Assembly: GCA_003550325.1 (NCBI GenBank)
Contig: QKWP01000356.1
Coordinates: 50,144-114,143, forward strand
Direction of reading: 5' to 3'
DNA length: 64,000 nucleotides
Source of the DNA: Gigaspora rosea
Taxonomy: Eukaryota; Glomeromycota; Glomeromycetes; Diversisporales; Gigasporaceae
In this document: positions 34,156 through 45,763 of the stretch, piece after piece
Position numbering within the stretch: position 1 is the first letter of the stretch
Layout of the letters: each line of letters begins with the position of its first letter
Program-made: the position numbers and the translations under genes
The notes under the pieces: generated by a model
What the model was told of the DNA's origin: nothing
The model's input: the letters and a program-made list of their open reading frames with translations, nothing else
Databases searched by the model: none

Positions 34156-36118
34156 TTATTTATTTTTTTTATATATGTTCATGGTACTTAATAAAGCAAT
34201 CTGGGCATTGCTTATTAATATATAAAAGAATGTTTCACACTGTGCACTACATATAACTTTGTGGTGAATTCTTGTCATGTTTTCCATGCTTAGCCATATA
34301 TCAAAAATGGCACCAAATACAAGAACCTTGCTCTTCACGCCATTCTGAATAATGGGCTTGCGGTTGTAATCGTGCAATGGGTAAGTCAAATTTTTTTGTA
34401 ACATAAAAAGACTTAGTTTGTGAATTTTGTAAATCTGATTGAATTTGTAATTTTTTGTTTCTTGTATATAATTTTTTGTTCATTTCCAATGATTCTTCAA
34501 CTAAACTCTATACTAAATTTATTCTTAAATCCTTGTGAGTCATGACCAAGTTAAGAGCTTTTGAAATAAGAAAGGTATTAACAATACTAGTATCGAGAAG
34601 CCAAAAAAATAAGTGCGATATACAGGTACTTGTGTACCATAATAGCCCCTTAATTGGTCAGCTATGTCTATACTATCTATATAATAGTTATAATTATCCA
34701 TTATAGTTGGTATAGAGAGAACTTTTCTACTTGTATCACCAAATACACTACGTACTTTGTTAGCATTAGTACTAGTTGTTCGTCATCATCGTCTTTCTCT
34801 TTCTATTCGACATTCTCCACCAGAAATTTTATATATTGTTGTTAACATTGTTACTGGACCATTATTTATCCAGAACACAACTAATACATTATCTACAATG
34901 GCCCCAGAAAGAGTATCCCATTCTATCTTTTGCGTTTTTTAATTTTTAAAAAAGTGGGAAATTTCAACGTATTGCTTCTTACTGTTCTACAATTACCATA
35001 CTCATTTTCTCGCATATAACTAAACAAATTTATACTTGTAAAAAAATTGTCCATATTGATATCAAATGCCTTGCCCTTAGAAAGTTGAGATATTAGATGA
35101 TACACCTGCCAGCTGATCTTATTAATATTTGGAATTGGATAAATTTCAGAATTAGCTTCAATATGGGAGGTAAAAATAAAACAATAAGTATATCCTGAAT
35201 CATACAATAAAATTATTTTATAGCCTTCTGGTGTGGGCTTATTTTTAATTCGTGCTGTATGACTACTTCTTTCTTTAAATCTAGCAATTATTTCATCAAT
35301 TGCAACTTGCGACTTTGGTAAGTAAGTCAACTTTGAAACTTCTTGTATATGCGTAGCTAAAGGTTCAACCTTTGAATACCATGGTAATTGTGTTTTTTTT
35401 TGTTTCTATTTTCGAAATATGAAGATAGCATTTAATCTTTTTATTTTTATTTTTTTTTAAAAAAAAAATACATTATTAATAAATAAAAATTTAAAACAAT
35501 TAAAAATAAATGACATAACTTGTTCAAATCGAACTAATACCATATATTTTGTAATTTTATGTTGCAGATATTTCCAATCTGGTTTTCAATAATCTTCCTT
35601 ACTTGGCAGTTTAAAAACACCTATGTAAATTACTAGAGCTAACCATATTAATAATTCTTTTACTATTAAAGGAACCCATTCACCCGCTGACTTTGCTACA
35701 GCATAATAATTTGTATTTTCAATAATTGTATTTAGCTGTAAATTAGAAAAAAATAACTGAAAAATTGAATGTGATGTAACTTCAATAGCTAATTTATCAG
35801 ATAATTTTACTTGAGAGGAGAGATATGGTTTTGTATATTGAAATTTTTGAAATAACAGCGGTAATGGTAAGTCAAGCAAATTTGAGGTTTGTGATGCATT
35901 TTTTTTTCTTTGCTCAACTACTATTATTTTCTTTTCATTTTTTTTTTGTTCTTGCTATTTGTGGTTTCATTATCAGTTTCTTCATCATTTTCGTCCTCAA
36001 ATTCTTCTTTAGTATCATCATCCGTAGGATCATCGATCGCAATTTCATTTTCAATTTCGGTAATTATTCGTGTAAACTCAAAGGTATATGAGTCATTATC
36101 TTCAATATCTGCACTCAT
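34156..36118 (-). pseudogene. PiggyBac-type transposase (DDE_Tnp_1_7), broken
   Basis: Reading the minus strand: an acidic N-terminus (36118-35924); a conserved block with NTNYYAVAKS and EWVPLIVKELL...IYIGVFKLPSKEDY (35720-35586); then, after a TGA where DYW is expected and a probable intron (about 35550-35400), VAIDEIIARFKERSS and DINMDNFFTS (35300-35030). Next are VLVVFWINNGPVTML and YNYYIDSIDIADQLRGYYG (34890-34690), and a cysteine-rich C-terminus (GSCIWC...CSAQC; 34330-34220). The order is that of piggyBac. Of the three catalytic aspartates, the first (MDNFFTS) and third (SIDIADQ) are present, but the second, normally in W-x-D, is asparagine. Stops at TGATGA and TGA and several frameshifts confirm it is dead. 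The mobilising TTAA ends were not found with confidence. Confidence 0.8.
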
Positions 36119-36394
36119 ATTTCGTTTAAAAACAAGAATGTGAAAAAAAAATAATGATAAATAAATGGAAAAAGAATAACAGTGAATAAGGTGAATAGAA
36201 GATGATCAAATCTGAATAATCGATCTGATAGTCATAGTTCCTGTGCAATGCAAAAAATTTATAAATTTCTAAAATAAAGTAAAACTAGGTTTTATCAATT
36301 TCTAAATAAAGTAAGTCAGAATTTATTAAAATCTTAATTTATAAGATAATACAAGTGTTACATGAGTTGGCAATTATGGTTTAAGGGTAAATAT

Positions 36395-36715
36395 TATTTA
36401 AGCGCCAATATATCATGATCTTGTAATCAGAATTTAATGATTTTGATACCATTTGATTCGTCTTGACAAGACGGTTCAAAATTATTAAATTCAGTTTGCT
36501 AGATCATAAGTTATTCACAAAAAACTATCTGTGGCGCATAAAACTTAAATTTCTGAGAGCAGAGTTGCAAATTGCTTTTTGCAAATATCTCTTGATCTAG
36601 TGATCAGAATTTAATAATTTTGGCATCATTCAAATCATCTTGTTGAGGTAAATTGAATGGTACTAAAATCATTAAATTCTGATTACTGAATCTAAATATA
36701 TCGGTAAAAACAAAT
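36395..36715. repeat. Two tandem palindromic units, foldback family
   Basis: Unit 1 (36418-36510) folds around CGTCTTG/ACAAGACG, with AGAATTTAATGATTTTGA pairing to TCAAAATTATTAAATTC. Unit 2 (36597-36705) folds likewise with AGAATTTAATAATTTTGG and CTAAAATCATTAAATTCT. The layout recalls the arms at 1-866. Confidence 0.65.
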
Positions 36716-37188
36716 TTTTAAAAAAATTTCAGTGCAGATTTGAAGGAGAAATGGTTTAAGAGATATCATGTTCGATCAGTCAAAGTCTTGATTGTTAATT
36801 TTTTTTAGAAATAACCTTTCTACTTGGATTTTTTTTTTGAAACTCGAAATAGACCAAAGTAAATAATTAATTATAAAGAACTTATAGCTGCTCTTTTATT
36901 ATTAAAAAAACTGAATCATATATTTATATAAGATAAAAAAATAAAGGTAAGAGATCATACACACAATTCAAAGTCTATAAACTGTTTTAAACTGTTTTTA
37001 TTTTAATTACTCAAAGCCAAACTAGTTAGAGTTAATATAAGGTTTTATTTTTTTATAGTGGCAAAATCTTTCAAAAGATCTTGTAAACCTGCGAATTTTT
37101 TGAAAGAACTTGTAAACTGCAGATTTCGAAATATTTCAGAAATAATTTCAAAAATACTTTAGTTCAAATTAATTCAAAATATTTTTAA

Positions 37189-37330
37189 GGGTAGGCTTTC
37201 TCATGTGGTTTGTGTAACCCACGGATGGGCAAATACTGTTATGTGATTGGTCACAAGATTTTTTGCAACCAATCACATAACAGTATTTTCCCATCTGTGG
37301 GTTACACAAACTGCATGAGAAAGCCTACCC
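37189..37330. mobile_element. TTAA-flanked hairpin MITE (142 bp)
   Basis: The ends GGGTAGGCTTTCTCATG and, inverted, GGGTAGGCTTTCTCATG are identical, and the arms pair over about 65 bases (including ATACTGTTATGTGATTGGT). TTAA stands on both sides (37185-37188 and 37331-37334), as for piggyBac-type elements. The opposite arm of the large palindrome near 40675-40700 lacks it and shows the uninterrupted sequence. Confidence 0.85.
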
Positions 37331-38119
37331 TTAAAATATTTTAGACCTAAGCTAGATGAGTATATCTGTAACCTGTTTATATCAAGAGTGTATTGGCTAT
37401 ATTTTTGAAATATTTCGAAATATTTTGAAATATTTTAAAATTTTGTATGATGTTACAAGATCAGATTAGATCCTTTATAAATTAGATCTTTTTCATTTTG
37501 TTTTTTGATTTTTGTTTTGTTTTTCTTTTATTTATTTATTTTTTTAATTGTTTTCACACTTTACAAAAATTAGCTTTTGCAAGAAAACCAACAACTATTT
37601 AGCACTTTGCAAAAAAATCAATTTGACTTGGCGCACCAACTCAGACTTTTGATACTTTGCAAGAACATACAACTGATTTCTCCAGCAATTTCTAAATTTC
37701 CAAGAATGCTTCTTTAAAGAGACAATTTAGTTTGGCACAAGTTTTCGCAAGTTTTTGCAAAGTTTCACTTTATTTATTTTTTTTGTTTAACATTTTTTGT
37801 TTTTTGGTTTTTTTTTTAAACTTTTTTTATTATTAATTTATTTTATTCTGGCACTTTGTGAGAACACTAACTTTTCTAGCACTTTGCAAGAACATACTAG
37901 AATAAAGAGAAAAACAAAGGTGATAGTCAAAACAAAAGAGATAGGTGAAGCAAAAATGATAGTTAAAACAAAAAAGCAAATATAATAGCTAACTGTGAGA
38001 TGCGTGAAAATAAGTGTATAGAGTTAGTTTTTTCATTTTTTCTTCTACAAATAGTAATGGAATTAGATGCGACAAAGTGCAAAAATAGTTAAAATAATAT
38101 ATAGTAATGTAAAATGATA

Positions 38120-38120
38120 N
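38120..38120. other. Single N, contig join with duplicated flank
   Basis: After the N the sequence repeats 37736-37828 and then 38047-38119, skipping about 218 bases. This suggests two overlapping or haplotype-variant contigs joined without merging. Confidence 0.8.
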
Positions 38121-39372
38121 GCACAAGTTTTCGCAAGTTTTTGCAAAGTTTCACTTTATTTATTTTTTTTGTTTAACATTTTTTGTTTTTTGGTTTTTTT
38201 TTTAAACTTTTTTTAATAGTAATGGAATTAGATGCGACAAAGTGCAAAAATAGTTAAAATAATATATAGTAATGTAAAATGATACTATAAAAAATGTATA
38301 ATCATTAAAATATAATACCATTCATCTGACTTGGCACACAATATTAGATGTAAATTTTTCATATATATGAAATTTTAAAAAATTATATATAAAATTACTA
38401 TAAACTTTGAAGCTTTGATTTTTTTCAACCTACATATTAAATTTAAAATTAAATTTCACAATTATATAAAGCAAAGGGAGGTGAATAAAAAACCTTTCCT
38501 GCCAAGTCACAGTTCTGCCATCTTTGTACAGTACAAATCGAAAATATAACTTTGTCAAAAACAAATATTTTCCGATTTTAAGATCATGAATATATATAAA
38601 ATTATGCCCTGAAACTTTACTTAGGCGACCTTCGTAGGTTACCTTGTAAGAAAAATGGGTTGTCTATGTACAAATATTAAAATTTTTAACTTTGCAATAT
38701 AAAACTTTTTTTCATTAGGTAACCTACTTTGGGCACTTAAGCAAAGTTGTTTAGCACAAATTTTACTTGTGTTTTAACGTCAAAACGCATTTTTTTGGCC
38801 ATTTACTAGGTGAAAAATGGGGTCAAAGTTAAAAAAAATTTTTTCTTAAAAAATTTTTTAGAAAAAATTTTTTTCTAACTTCAACCCCATTTTTCACCTA
38901 GTAAATAGCCAAAAAAACACATTTTAACTTTAAATATAAATAAAATTACATGCTGAACAGCTTTGCTTAAGCACCCAAAATAGGTTACCTAATGAAAAAA
39001 AAGTTTTATATTGCAAAGTTAAAAATTTTAATGGTTGTAAATAGATAACTCATTTTTCTTACAAGGTAACCTATGAAGTCGCCTAAGTAAAGCTGTTCAG
39101 GATATAATTTTACATATATTTATGATTTTAAAATTGGAAAATATTTGCTTTTGACAAAGTTACATTTTTGATTTGTGCAAAAATGGCAGAACTGTAACTT
39201 GACAGAAAAGGTTTTTTTATTCACCTCCTTTTGCTCTATATAATTGCAAAATTTAATTTTAAATTAATATGTATATTGAAAAACATCAAAGCTTCAAAGT
39301 TTATAGTAATTTTATATATAATTTTTTAAAATTTCATATATATGAAATTTACATGTGACATATCGGATAACT

Positions 39373-39880
39373 GATATATAATAAAATATGTAATATTTAT
39401 TAAAATATATATTTAATTTAAAAATGTAATATACATAATGTATAATAATGATAATAAAAAAATATAAAATTTTATATTAAATTGCAAAAATTTTAAAAAA
39501 TTTTAAAATTTTGTGAATTATTGCGAAATATTGCAAAATATTGCAAATTTACATGATAATATACAAAATATTATCTCCTGTGACCCTGAAGGGATAATTA
39601 AATAGAGGTTCGCATTTTTTTATTTAGTCTATTTCACATATTTTACAATATAATTTGATCTTTTAGGGGGTCACAGGAGGTAATATTTCACATACTATCG
39701 TGTAAATCTGCAATATTTTGCAATATTTCGTAATAATTCGCAAACTTTTAACATTTTTTAAAATTTCGAATTTAATATAAAATTCTATATTTTTTATTAT
39801 CATTATTATACATTATATATATTACATTTTTAAATTAAATATATATGTTAATAAATATTACATATTTTATTATATATTAT
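39373..39880. repeat. 508-bp palindrome inserted in the large palindrome
   Basis: The arms pair from ATAATAAAATATGTAATATT inward, through TATTATCTCCTGTGACCCT on one side and GGGTCACAGGAGGTAATAT on the other, centred near 39626. The opposite arm of the large palindrome (about 38315) lacks it. Confidence 0.8.
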
Positions 39881-41329
39881 ATTTTAATTATTATACATTT
39901 TTTACAGTATCATTTTACATTACTACATATTATTTTAACTACTTTCACACTTTATTGCATTAATTCCATTACTATTTGTAAAAGAAAAAATAAAAAACTA
40001 ACTTTATACACTTATTCCATACACCCTACAGTTAGCTATTATTTTCGCTTCTTTGTTTTAACACTGTTTTAACTATCATTTTTGCTTCAGCTATCTCTTT
40101 TGTTTTGACTATCACCTTCATTTCTCTCTTTTTTCTAGTATGTTCTTGCAAAGTGCTAGCAAAGTTAGTGTTTTCACAAAGTGCCAGAATAAAATAAATT
40201 AATAAAAAAAGTTTAAAAAAAACCCCAAAAACAAAAAATGTCAACCAAAAAAATAAATAAAGTGAAACTTTGCAAAACTTGCGAAAACTTGTGCCAAACT
40301 AAATTATCTCTTTAAAGAAGCTTCTTGGAAATTTAGAAATTGCTAAAGAAATCAGTTGGAAAGTGTCAGAAGTCTAAGTTGGTGCACAAAGTCAAACTGG
40401 TGTTATTACAAAGTGCCGAATAGTTGTTGGTTTTTTTGCAAAAGACTAGTATTTTTGTAAAGTGTAAAAAGAATTAAAAAATAAATAAAAGAAAAACCAA
40501 ATAAAAACAAAAAACAAAATGAAAAAAGTCTAATTTATAAAGATCTAATCTGATTTGTAGCATCACACAAAATTTTGAAATATTACAAAAATATAGTCCA
40601 ATACATCCAATATGCCCTTGATATGATCCAAGTTACAGATATACTAATCCAGCTTGGTTTCCCAGATCTAAAATAATTGAAAATATTTCGAATTATTTCG
40701 AAATAAAATATTTCAAAATGTTTTTTGCAAAATATTTCAAATTGAATTTTTGATTTTTTCACATATGTGATACACCATACCCACTCCGCACCCTATAAAA
40801 TCTGGTATAACATGAAATCAAAACAATAAATTAATTTGTTAGATTAGGATTAGGATTAGGGTGAAGATAAGAAATAGAGTTAGGGTAGGGCAATTTAGCA
40901 AAAAGATGCTAACCCAAAATTTTGAGAGGAATTTTTTTTATTAGAGCATGAAAGATGATTTCATAGGCAAAATTTCGTACTATAGCCGATTTTTGAAAAA
41001 AATCGTAATTGCTTCAATTTCACATTACACCTGATCCTGCATTCTAATTAGTTGATCAAGGGGTGGCAGTACATCGCCATGGCAGTAAATTATAAAACCC
41101 TTTCAAATTATATTGCAGTTTGCCAAAAGATTTCACAGGTTCACAAGATCTTTCAAAAAATTTCACCACTATAAATTTGCTAATCTTAATAACATATACA
41201 TATTGAAGCATTTCTTTAACTAATTTACAAAGTATAGTTTGTTAAGTATATATAGAGTTAGTAATAAGATTGCATTTAACAATTTCAATTATTTTTAAAA
41301 AAGTGAATTTTGTCCCTGTGAATACCAAT

Positions 41330-41983
41330 CCCTTAATTTGTTATGCAGGCATATTTGGCTGTGAAAATTGTAAAATTTTAAATTTTTTAAATAAAACCTT
41401 AAATATTAATTTTAGCTATTTACTTTCTAAGTAAAAAATATAATATTAGTTCTGTTTTATCAACTTTATTGTAAAATTTTTTTAAAATTATTAAAAAACT
41501 TTGGTGTAATAAAAGTTTAAAGTCTTTGTTTTGGAACTTTTACTATAGAAATTTTTCTTTAGGTTTTCTCAAATTTTATATGTTCCCGTCTATAAAAAAA
41601 AATTCACTTCTAATACAAGTCTTAATTTTTACAAGTAAATCATATAAAGTCAAATAATGAAAGTTGTCGTCCTTTATATAAACTACAATATTGTATTCGA
41701 AACTATATTTTTAAAACCAATATTTAAAGAATTCGCCAAGATATTGTAAAGTATTTTTTTGGTTAAAAAATTTCTTTAAAATTTAATATTTTCAGCTTAT
41801 AAGCAATATAAACTTTTTGTCTTATAATATAAATTTAAATAATTCAAAAATATAATACTTGTTATTAAATATTATAATACCAAATTTTATTTAAATATTT
41901 TAAATGATTAAAAAAATAGATCAGAGGTATATTTATAGTAATTATACAGGCAAATTTGTCTGCGAAGTAGTACAAACTAAGGG
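41330..41983. mobile_element. 654-bp element with CCCTTAA ends, copy 2
   Basis: The same ends (CCCTTAATTTGTTATGCAGGC; inverted CCCTTAGTTTGTA) and interior as 32221-32875, including TATGTTCCCGTCTATAAAA and TTCTAATACAAGTCTTAATT. The flanks ATACCAAT and ATATATAT agree at five of eight positions. Confidence 0.8.
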
Positions 41984-42271
41984 ATATATATGCAATCTCT
42001 ATATAAACCTACCAACTAGCGACAATAGAGTATAGCAATAATATATGCTGAATCAGTGCTTGGTTATTATTGCTAAAAGACTCATTAGTATAGTATCGCA
42101 GATTTTTTTATTATCAATCTATTTGATTGTTACACAAAATCATGCAAGTCATTTTATTAGGTATATATCATATAAGTTGGCCCCCCATAGTTTTACTAAC
42201 CCCTAGATATTACAAAAAGTAAACAATTTTTGTAGAAAAGCAAGGGCATTTGCATATATATATGTATATAC

Positions 42272-43200
42272 AGAACCCTGAACAATATATATAGAAGTTA
42301 AAATAAAATTTTGGCCAAAAATATTACTTTTTTACAAAAATATTACAATTGAAAAGTAGATATTGGTCAAAAGGTTATATTTAAAAGTAGATAAAAGCTT
42401 TTAATATTATATTATTATTAAAAGTGGATAAAATTAATAAATTTTAAATATGTTATATTTAAATTTTGAATAACTAAATAAAAAAAAATAAAAAATTTTT
42501 TTTGAAAAAAATTTTTAAGTAAAGTACTTTTTTTTGAAAAAAATTTTATTTTTTTTGAAAAAAATTTTTTTTTTAAAAAAATTGTTATATTTGACAATTG
42601 CCTAAAATTTATTAATTCATGATCCACCTGTGAACTAGTGAAAAATCATGTGATTTTTACTATTAAATTTTGTCTTTTTCATAATCTGGCATTTTCCCAA
42701 GGATAAATCAATTTTATACTAAATAAACCTCTCTTGTGCACATAACAAACATTGCAAAAGAAAAAATACTAGCATAATAGTAGTTGAAACATTAAAATCA
42801 GCCTAGTGAATCGTGAGATATAGGTATATTTGCCTCATGACTATATAATATAAACAAAGAAGTAAACAAATAGTCATAAAGACAAAAATATCTTATATCT
42901 GTTTGGCTGATTTAATGTTTCAACTACCATTATGCTCGTAATTATCTCCTCTACAACTTTTATTATGCACATGAGAGGTACAAAATCGATTTATCCTTTG
43001 GGTCCAAAAAAGGCAAAAATTACATAGTAAACATATTCCCGCAGTTTACTATGTTTTTTCACTGGTTTACATGCGGATCATGAATTAAATATTAAAGCTT
43101 ATATGTAAAATATGGTTAATTAGCTCTAATAAAAAGTGGATAAAAATTTTAAAAAATTTATATTAAAGCTGATGTAACCTCTATATATTGTCAGGGTCCT
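42272..43200. mobile_element. AGGACCCC-family hAT element, interrupted (929 bp)
   Basis: The ends AGAACCCTGAACAATATATA and, inverted, AGGACCCTGACAATATATA pair. The left part has AAAAGTAGATATTGGTCAAA and AAAGGTTATATTTAAAAGT as in its relatives. The flanks GTATATAC and ATGTACAC agree at five of eight, with only transitions between them. It is split by 42616-43084. Confidence 0.75.
42616..43084. mobile_element. TTAA-flanked non-autonomous element (469 bp)
   Basis: The ends TTCATGATCCACCTGTGAAC and, inverted, TTCATGATCCGCATGTAAAC are terminal repeats. TTAA is present on both sides (42612-42615 and 43085-43088). The first bases equal those of the coding element 24643-29125. The arms extend further (AAAGGATAAATC and GTGCACAT words on both sides). 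No ORF is present. Confidence 0.8.
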
Positions 43201-43456
43201 ATGTACACATTTCTCTGAAAATATGATTCTTTTCTTTTGGCAAAAAAAAACAAAAAGTTAGAAGGCTTATCAGTATAAAAATAAGTTTGATTCTCAAGCA
43301 TTTTCAAAGAATATATTTTTTTGAACTCTTGACAAATACATATACATTATTGCAAATGAGCACGTGCCATGGAGCTGCACGTGTAGCCAATCATTTGCCA
43401 AACTATCTGTATCATAATTCTATTGGCTAAGTTTTATTTGAATAAACATATTACGA

Positions 43457-43606
43457 CAGGGTGAAACCCGCGCTGAATTTTGGTTAAATCCGCTATGCCA
43501 ATCACATGAGGGTGAAATCCGCGTTAACATATAAAACACACTATGCTAACGCGGATTTCACCCAAAACCCATGATCAAAGCGGGTTTTACTAGAATTCAG
43601 CACAGT
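43457..43606. repeat. GC-richer hairpin (foldback MITE)
   Basis: GTGAAATCCGCGTTAACATA and TATGCTAACGCGGATTTCAC pair around a 10-base loop. The outer part (GCTGAATT...CCGCT) pairs less well. It is distinctly richer in GC than its surroundings. Confidence 0.75.
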
Positions 43607-43772
43607 GAAAAAAGTCAAAATTTTCAAAAATTCAAGCCGCAAGAAATAAACATTGATAGGAATCCGAGATGACATAATATATTTACATCGTACTAAAAAT
43701 GGGCAAAGTAATAACTGTTGCAGATCATAATGAAATCAGTTCATTGTCGAATAGCTAATTTAACCTTACATA

Positions 43773-44013
43773 TGGGGTCTTTGTCTTGAAAATGACCTTA
43801 CGGGACTATGTAGATCTTATGGATAGAAATTAATGTTTCTAGCCATCTAGTAATCCAATTCAAATAAACTTTTTTTTATTTTGTAAAACTCACTAAGCTC
43901 TACAAAATAAAAAAAAGTTTATTTGAATTGGATTACTGGATGGCTAGAAATTTTAATTTTTATTCATAAGATCTACATAGTCCCGTAAGGTCATTTTCAA
44001 AGCAAAGACCCCA
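43773..44013. mobile_element. Long-armed MITE with TA flanks (241 bp)
   Basis: The ends TGGGGTCTTTG and CAAAGACCCCA open arms of about 110 bases (GAAAATGACCTTACGGGACT and more). TA stands on both sides, the Tc1/mariner target. A tiny related inverted repeat with the same ends is at 44466-44525. Confidence 0.75.
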
Positions 44014-44610
44014 TATTTTTATAAATTATTACATATTATTAATAATTTAGGACCCGAGTTTTGTGGGGCGGTCGTCATTAAGTAAGAGTTTCAATTACGA
44101 ATAAACTTCATAACGATTATGTATATAGATTATATGAATTAATAAAAAGATCGATTGTTTGAACGTGACAACATATTTATATACAATGTCAAATTGGCCT
44201 TAACACATGTATTCGGTGCAAGAACAAATCGCTCAAACCTTATTAATAAAAATAATAAAAAAACCAAATAATTTTGAATTATTTAAATTAATGCAACTAA
44301 TTCTAATGAAACATTTAACGAAATATGTCTGAATTTGATGATATGGATAATAGTGATAATAAGAGAATAATTTGAAGAAAACATAATGCAGACGATTACA
44401 AATATTGACAATTAATATAAATATAGAATTTGAAGTTTTCTATTTGATATAACGATAATAATATTTGGGGTCTTGCCATTTACGAGACATAGTTCCATAA
44501 CTTGATTTTTAAGTCAAAGACCCCATTTGTATTTAAATAGATTATTATTACAACGAAATGTAAAAATATGCAAGAATATGAATATTTAAGGATATATAAA
44601 AATTTTGCCC

Positions 44611-44640
44611 ATCCCGTAACATCCCGTAACATCCCGTAAC
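44611..44640 (+). repeat. ATCCCGTAAC tandem repeat, three units
   Basis: Three exact copies of a 10-base unit, followed by a broken one (ATCATGCCGG). Confidence 0.9.
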
Positions 44641-45659
44641 ATCATGCCGGATAATTAATCATATCTATCCGGCACCTTTTTAAATATTTCTTGCCAAAAT
44701 TTATTGTTGACAAGATTCCTTTTCATAAATTTTCGTATAAACTAAACCTCTACGCAGAATGACTTAAATTAAGGGGCATTTATAATGACACTACTTGATA
44801 TGTATAACACGGTGTAACAGCTCAAATTGCGTCTCCAGCTTTAGCTAAGCCGTAAACTTTAGGATTGAGTTATTTAACAAATGAAGGTAGTTTTTATAAT
44901 GAGAACGGTTAGAGAAGCACAAACTACACTAACTACACTAATGTCAGTAATGTACAGTATACCGTATATACTACACTAAAAATAGAAATGATGTAACAAA
45001 ATAGCATATGAAACAACGGCCAGTATAAACCTTACTGCATTAACAAAGCATGGCCAGCATTAAGACAGGGTTCGGCCAGAGTTAGGTCATGTGTAGAGTT
45101 GGAAAATTACCGTAATTTACGTAATTTTACTTAACAGTTACAACAAATCTGTAATGTAAACTTTTCATTAAATAGTGCATTTGACACATGATAATTGTAC
45201 CAGCGTTACAAAAGTTTTGCCAGCATTAATAGTTATCCATCATTTATGTTTGGAACTATAATTTTATACTTACTTTTATACCAGATTTTGACCAAAATTT
45301 TTCACATGATCCAATTTACATGTAATTTTGATTTCACAGATTTACGTAAAATTACGTAAAATTACGGGTTTGCCAACTAGTTACGTTAAAGTTTCGTAAG
45401 TTACAATGTAATGTAATTTAACAAAGAAATTTCCTTTAACATTAAAAAAATAATTTATGTAATACATCCCTAGTCATGTGAACATAGTAACTATAACCAA
45501 GACAAATATAATACGATCTTCAATCTTTATGTATATATATGGTGGTCGGCTAAAGCGGAGAGAGCAGTTATGGTTTAGAGGTTATATAGATATCAAAATT
45601 GTAATGAAGATATATCGAATTAACTCCGCTCCCCAATATATCAGATATGTATAAGTAGC
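44641..45659. other. Intergenic, with one TTACGTAA-rich inverted repeat
   Basis: AGTTGGAAAATTACCGTAATTT (45097) and its inverse near 45345-45378 form a MITE-like structure with repeated TTACGTAA words. No coding frame. Confidence 0.45.
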
Positions 45660-45667
45660 TGCACAAC

Positions 45668-45755
45668 TAGAGGTGGGAACATTTCTCAAGTCAAGGGTAG
45701 CTACCCTCTTACGGCATATAAAATTTGGGTAGCTATTTATTTCATCCCACTTCTA
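45668..45755. mobile_element. 88-bp hAT-type MITE with perfect TSD
   Basis: The ends TAGAGGTGGGA and TCCCACTTCTA are inverted. TGCACAAC stands directly on both sides (45660-45667 and 45756-45763). The inner GGGTAGCTACCC adds a second palindrome. Confidence 0.9.
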
Positions 45756-45763
45756 TGCACAAC

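Larger units (their letters stand above)
37036..41180. repeat. 4.1-kb palindrome with nested insertions
   Basis: The two arms meet near 38850. Left-arm words such as GGCACAAGTTTTCGCAAG, TAGTGGCAAAATC and GTAACCTACTTTGGGCAC reappear inverted on the right (40275, 41160, 38990). The arms are diverged and differ by insertions: the MITE 37189-37330 in the left arm, and in the right arm the palindrome 39373-39880 and about 350 bases at 40750-41100. ACTTTGCAAGAACA words recur within each arm. There is no long ORF. The divergence argues against a simple assembly inversion. Confidence 0.8.
33891..42206. mobile_element. Composite element bounded by 45-bp inverted repeats (8.3 kb)
   Basis: The left end CTAGGGGTTAATAAAACTAT and the inverted right end CTAGGGGTTAGTAAAACTAT are almost identical, followed by GGGGG. 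ATATTAC stands directly on both sides (33884-33890 and 42207-42213). Inside are a piggyBac-type pseudogene, a foldback, a 4-kb palindrome with further insertions, and the element at 41330. A 7-bp duplication does not fit piggyBac (TTAA), so the outer element may belong to another superfamily. The pair of ends could also be two members of a dispersed repeat. Confidence 0.6.

Noticed and set aside
36000..36110. Plus-strand serine-rich ORFs
   Set aside because: They are shadows of the acidic N-terminus of the minus-strand piggyBac gene.
43773..44525. One larger element from the first to the last TGGGGTC end
   Set aside because: The left pair has long matching arms and TA flanks of its own; the small pair at 44466-44525 lacks TA, so they were kept apart.
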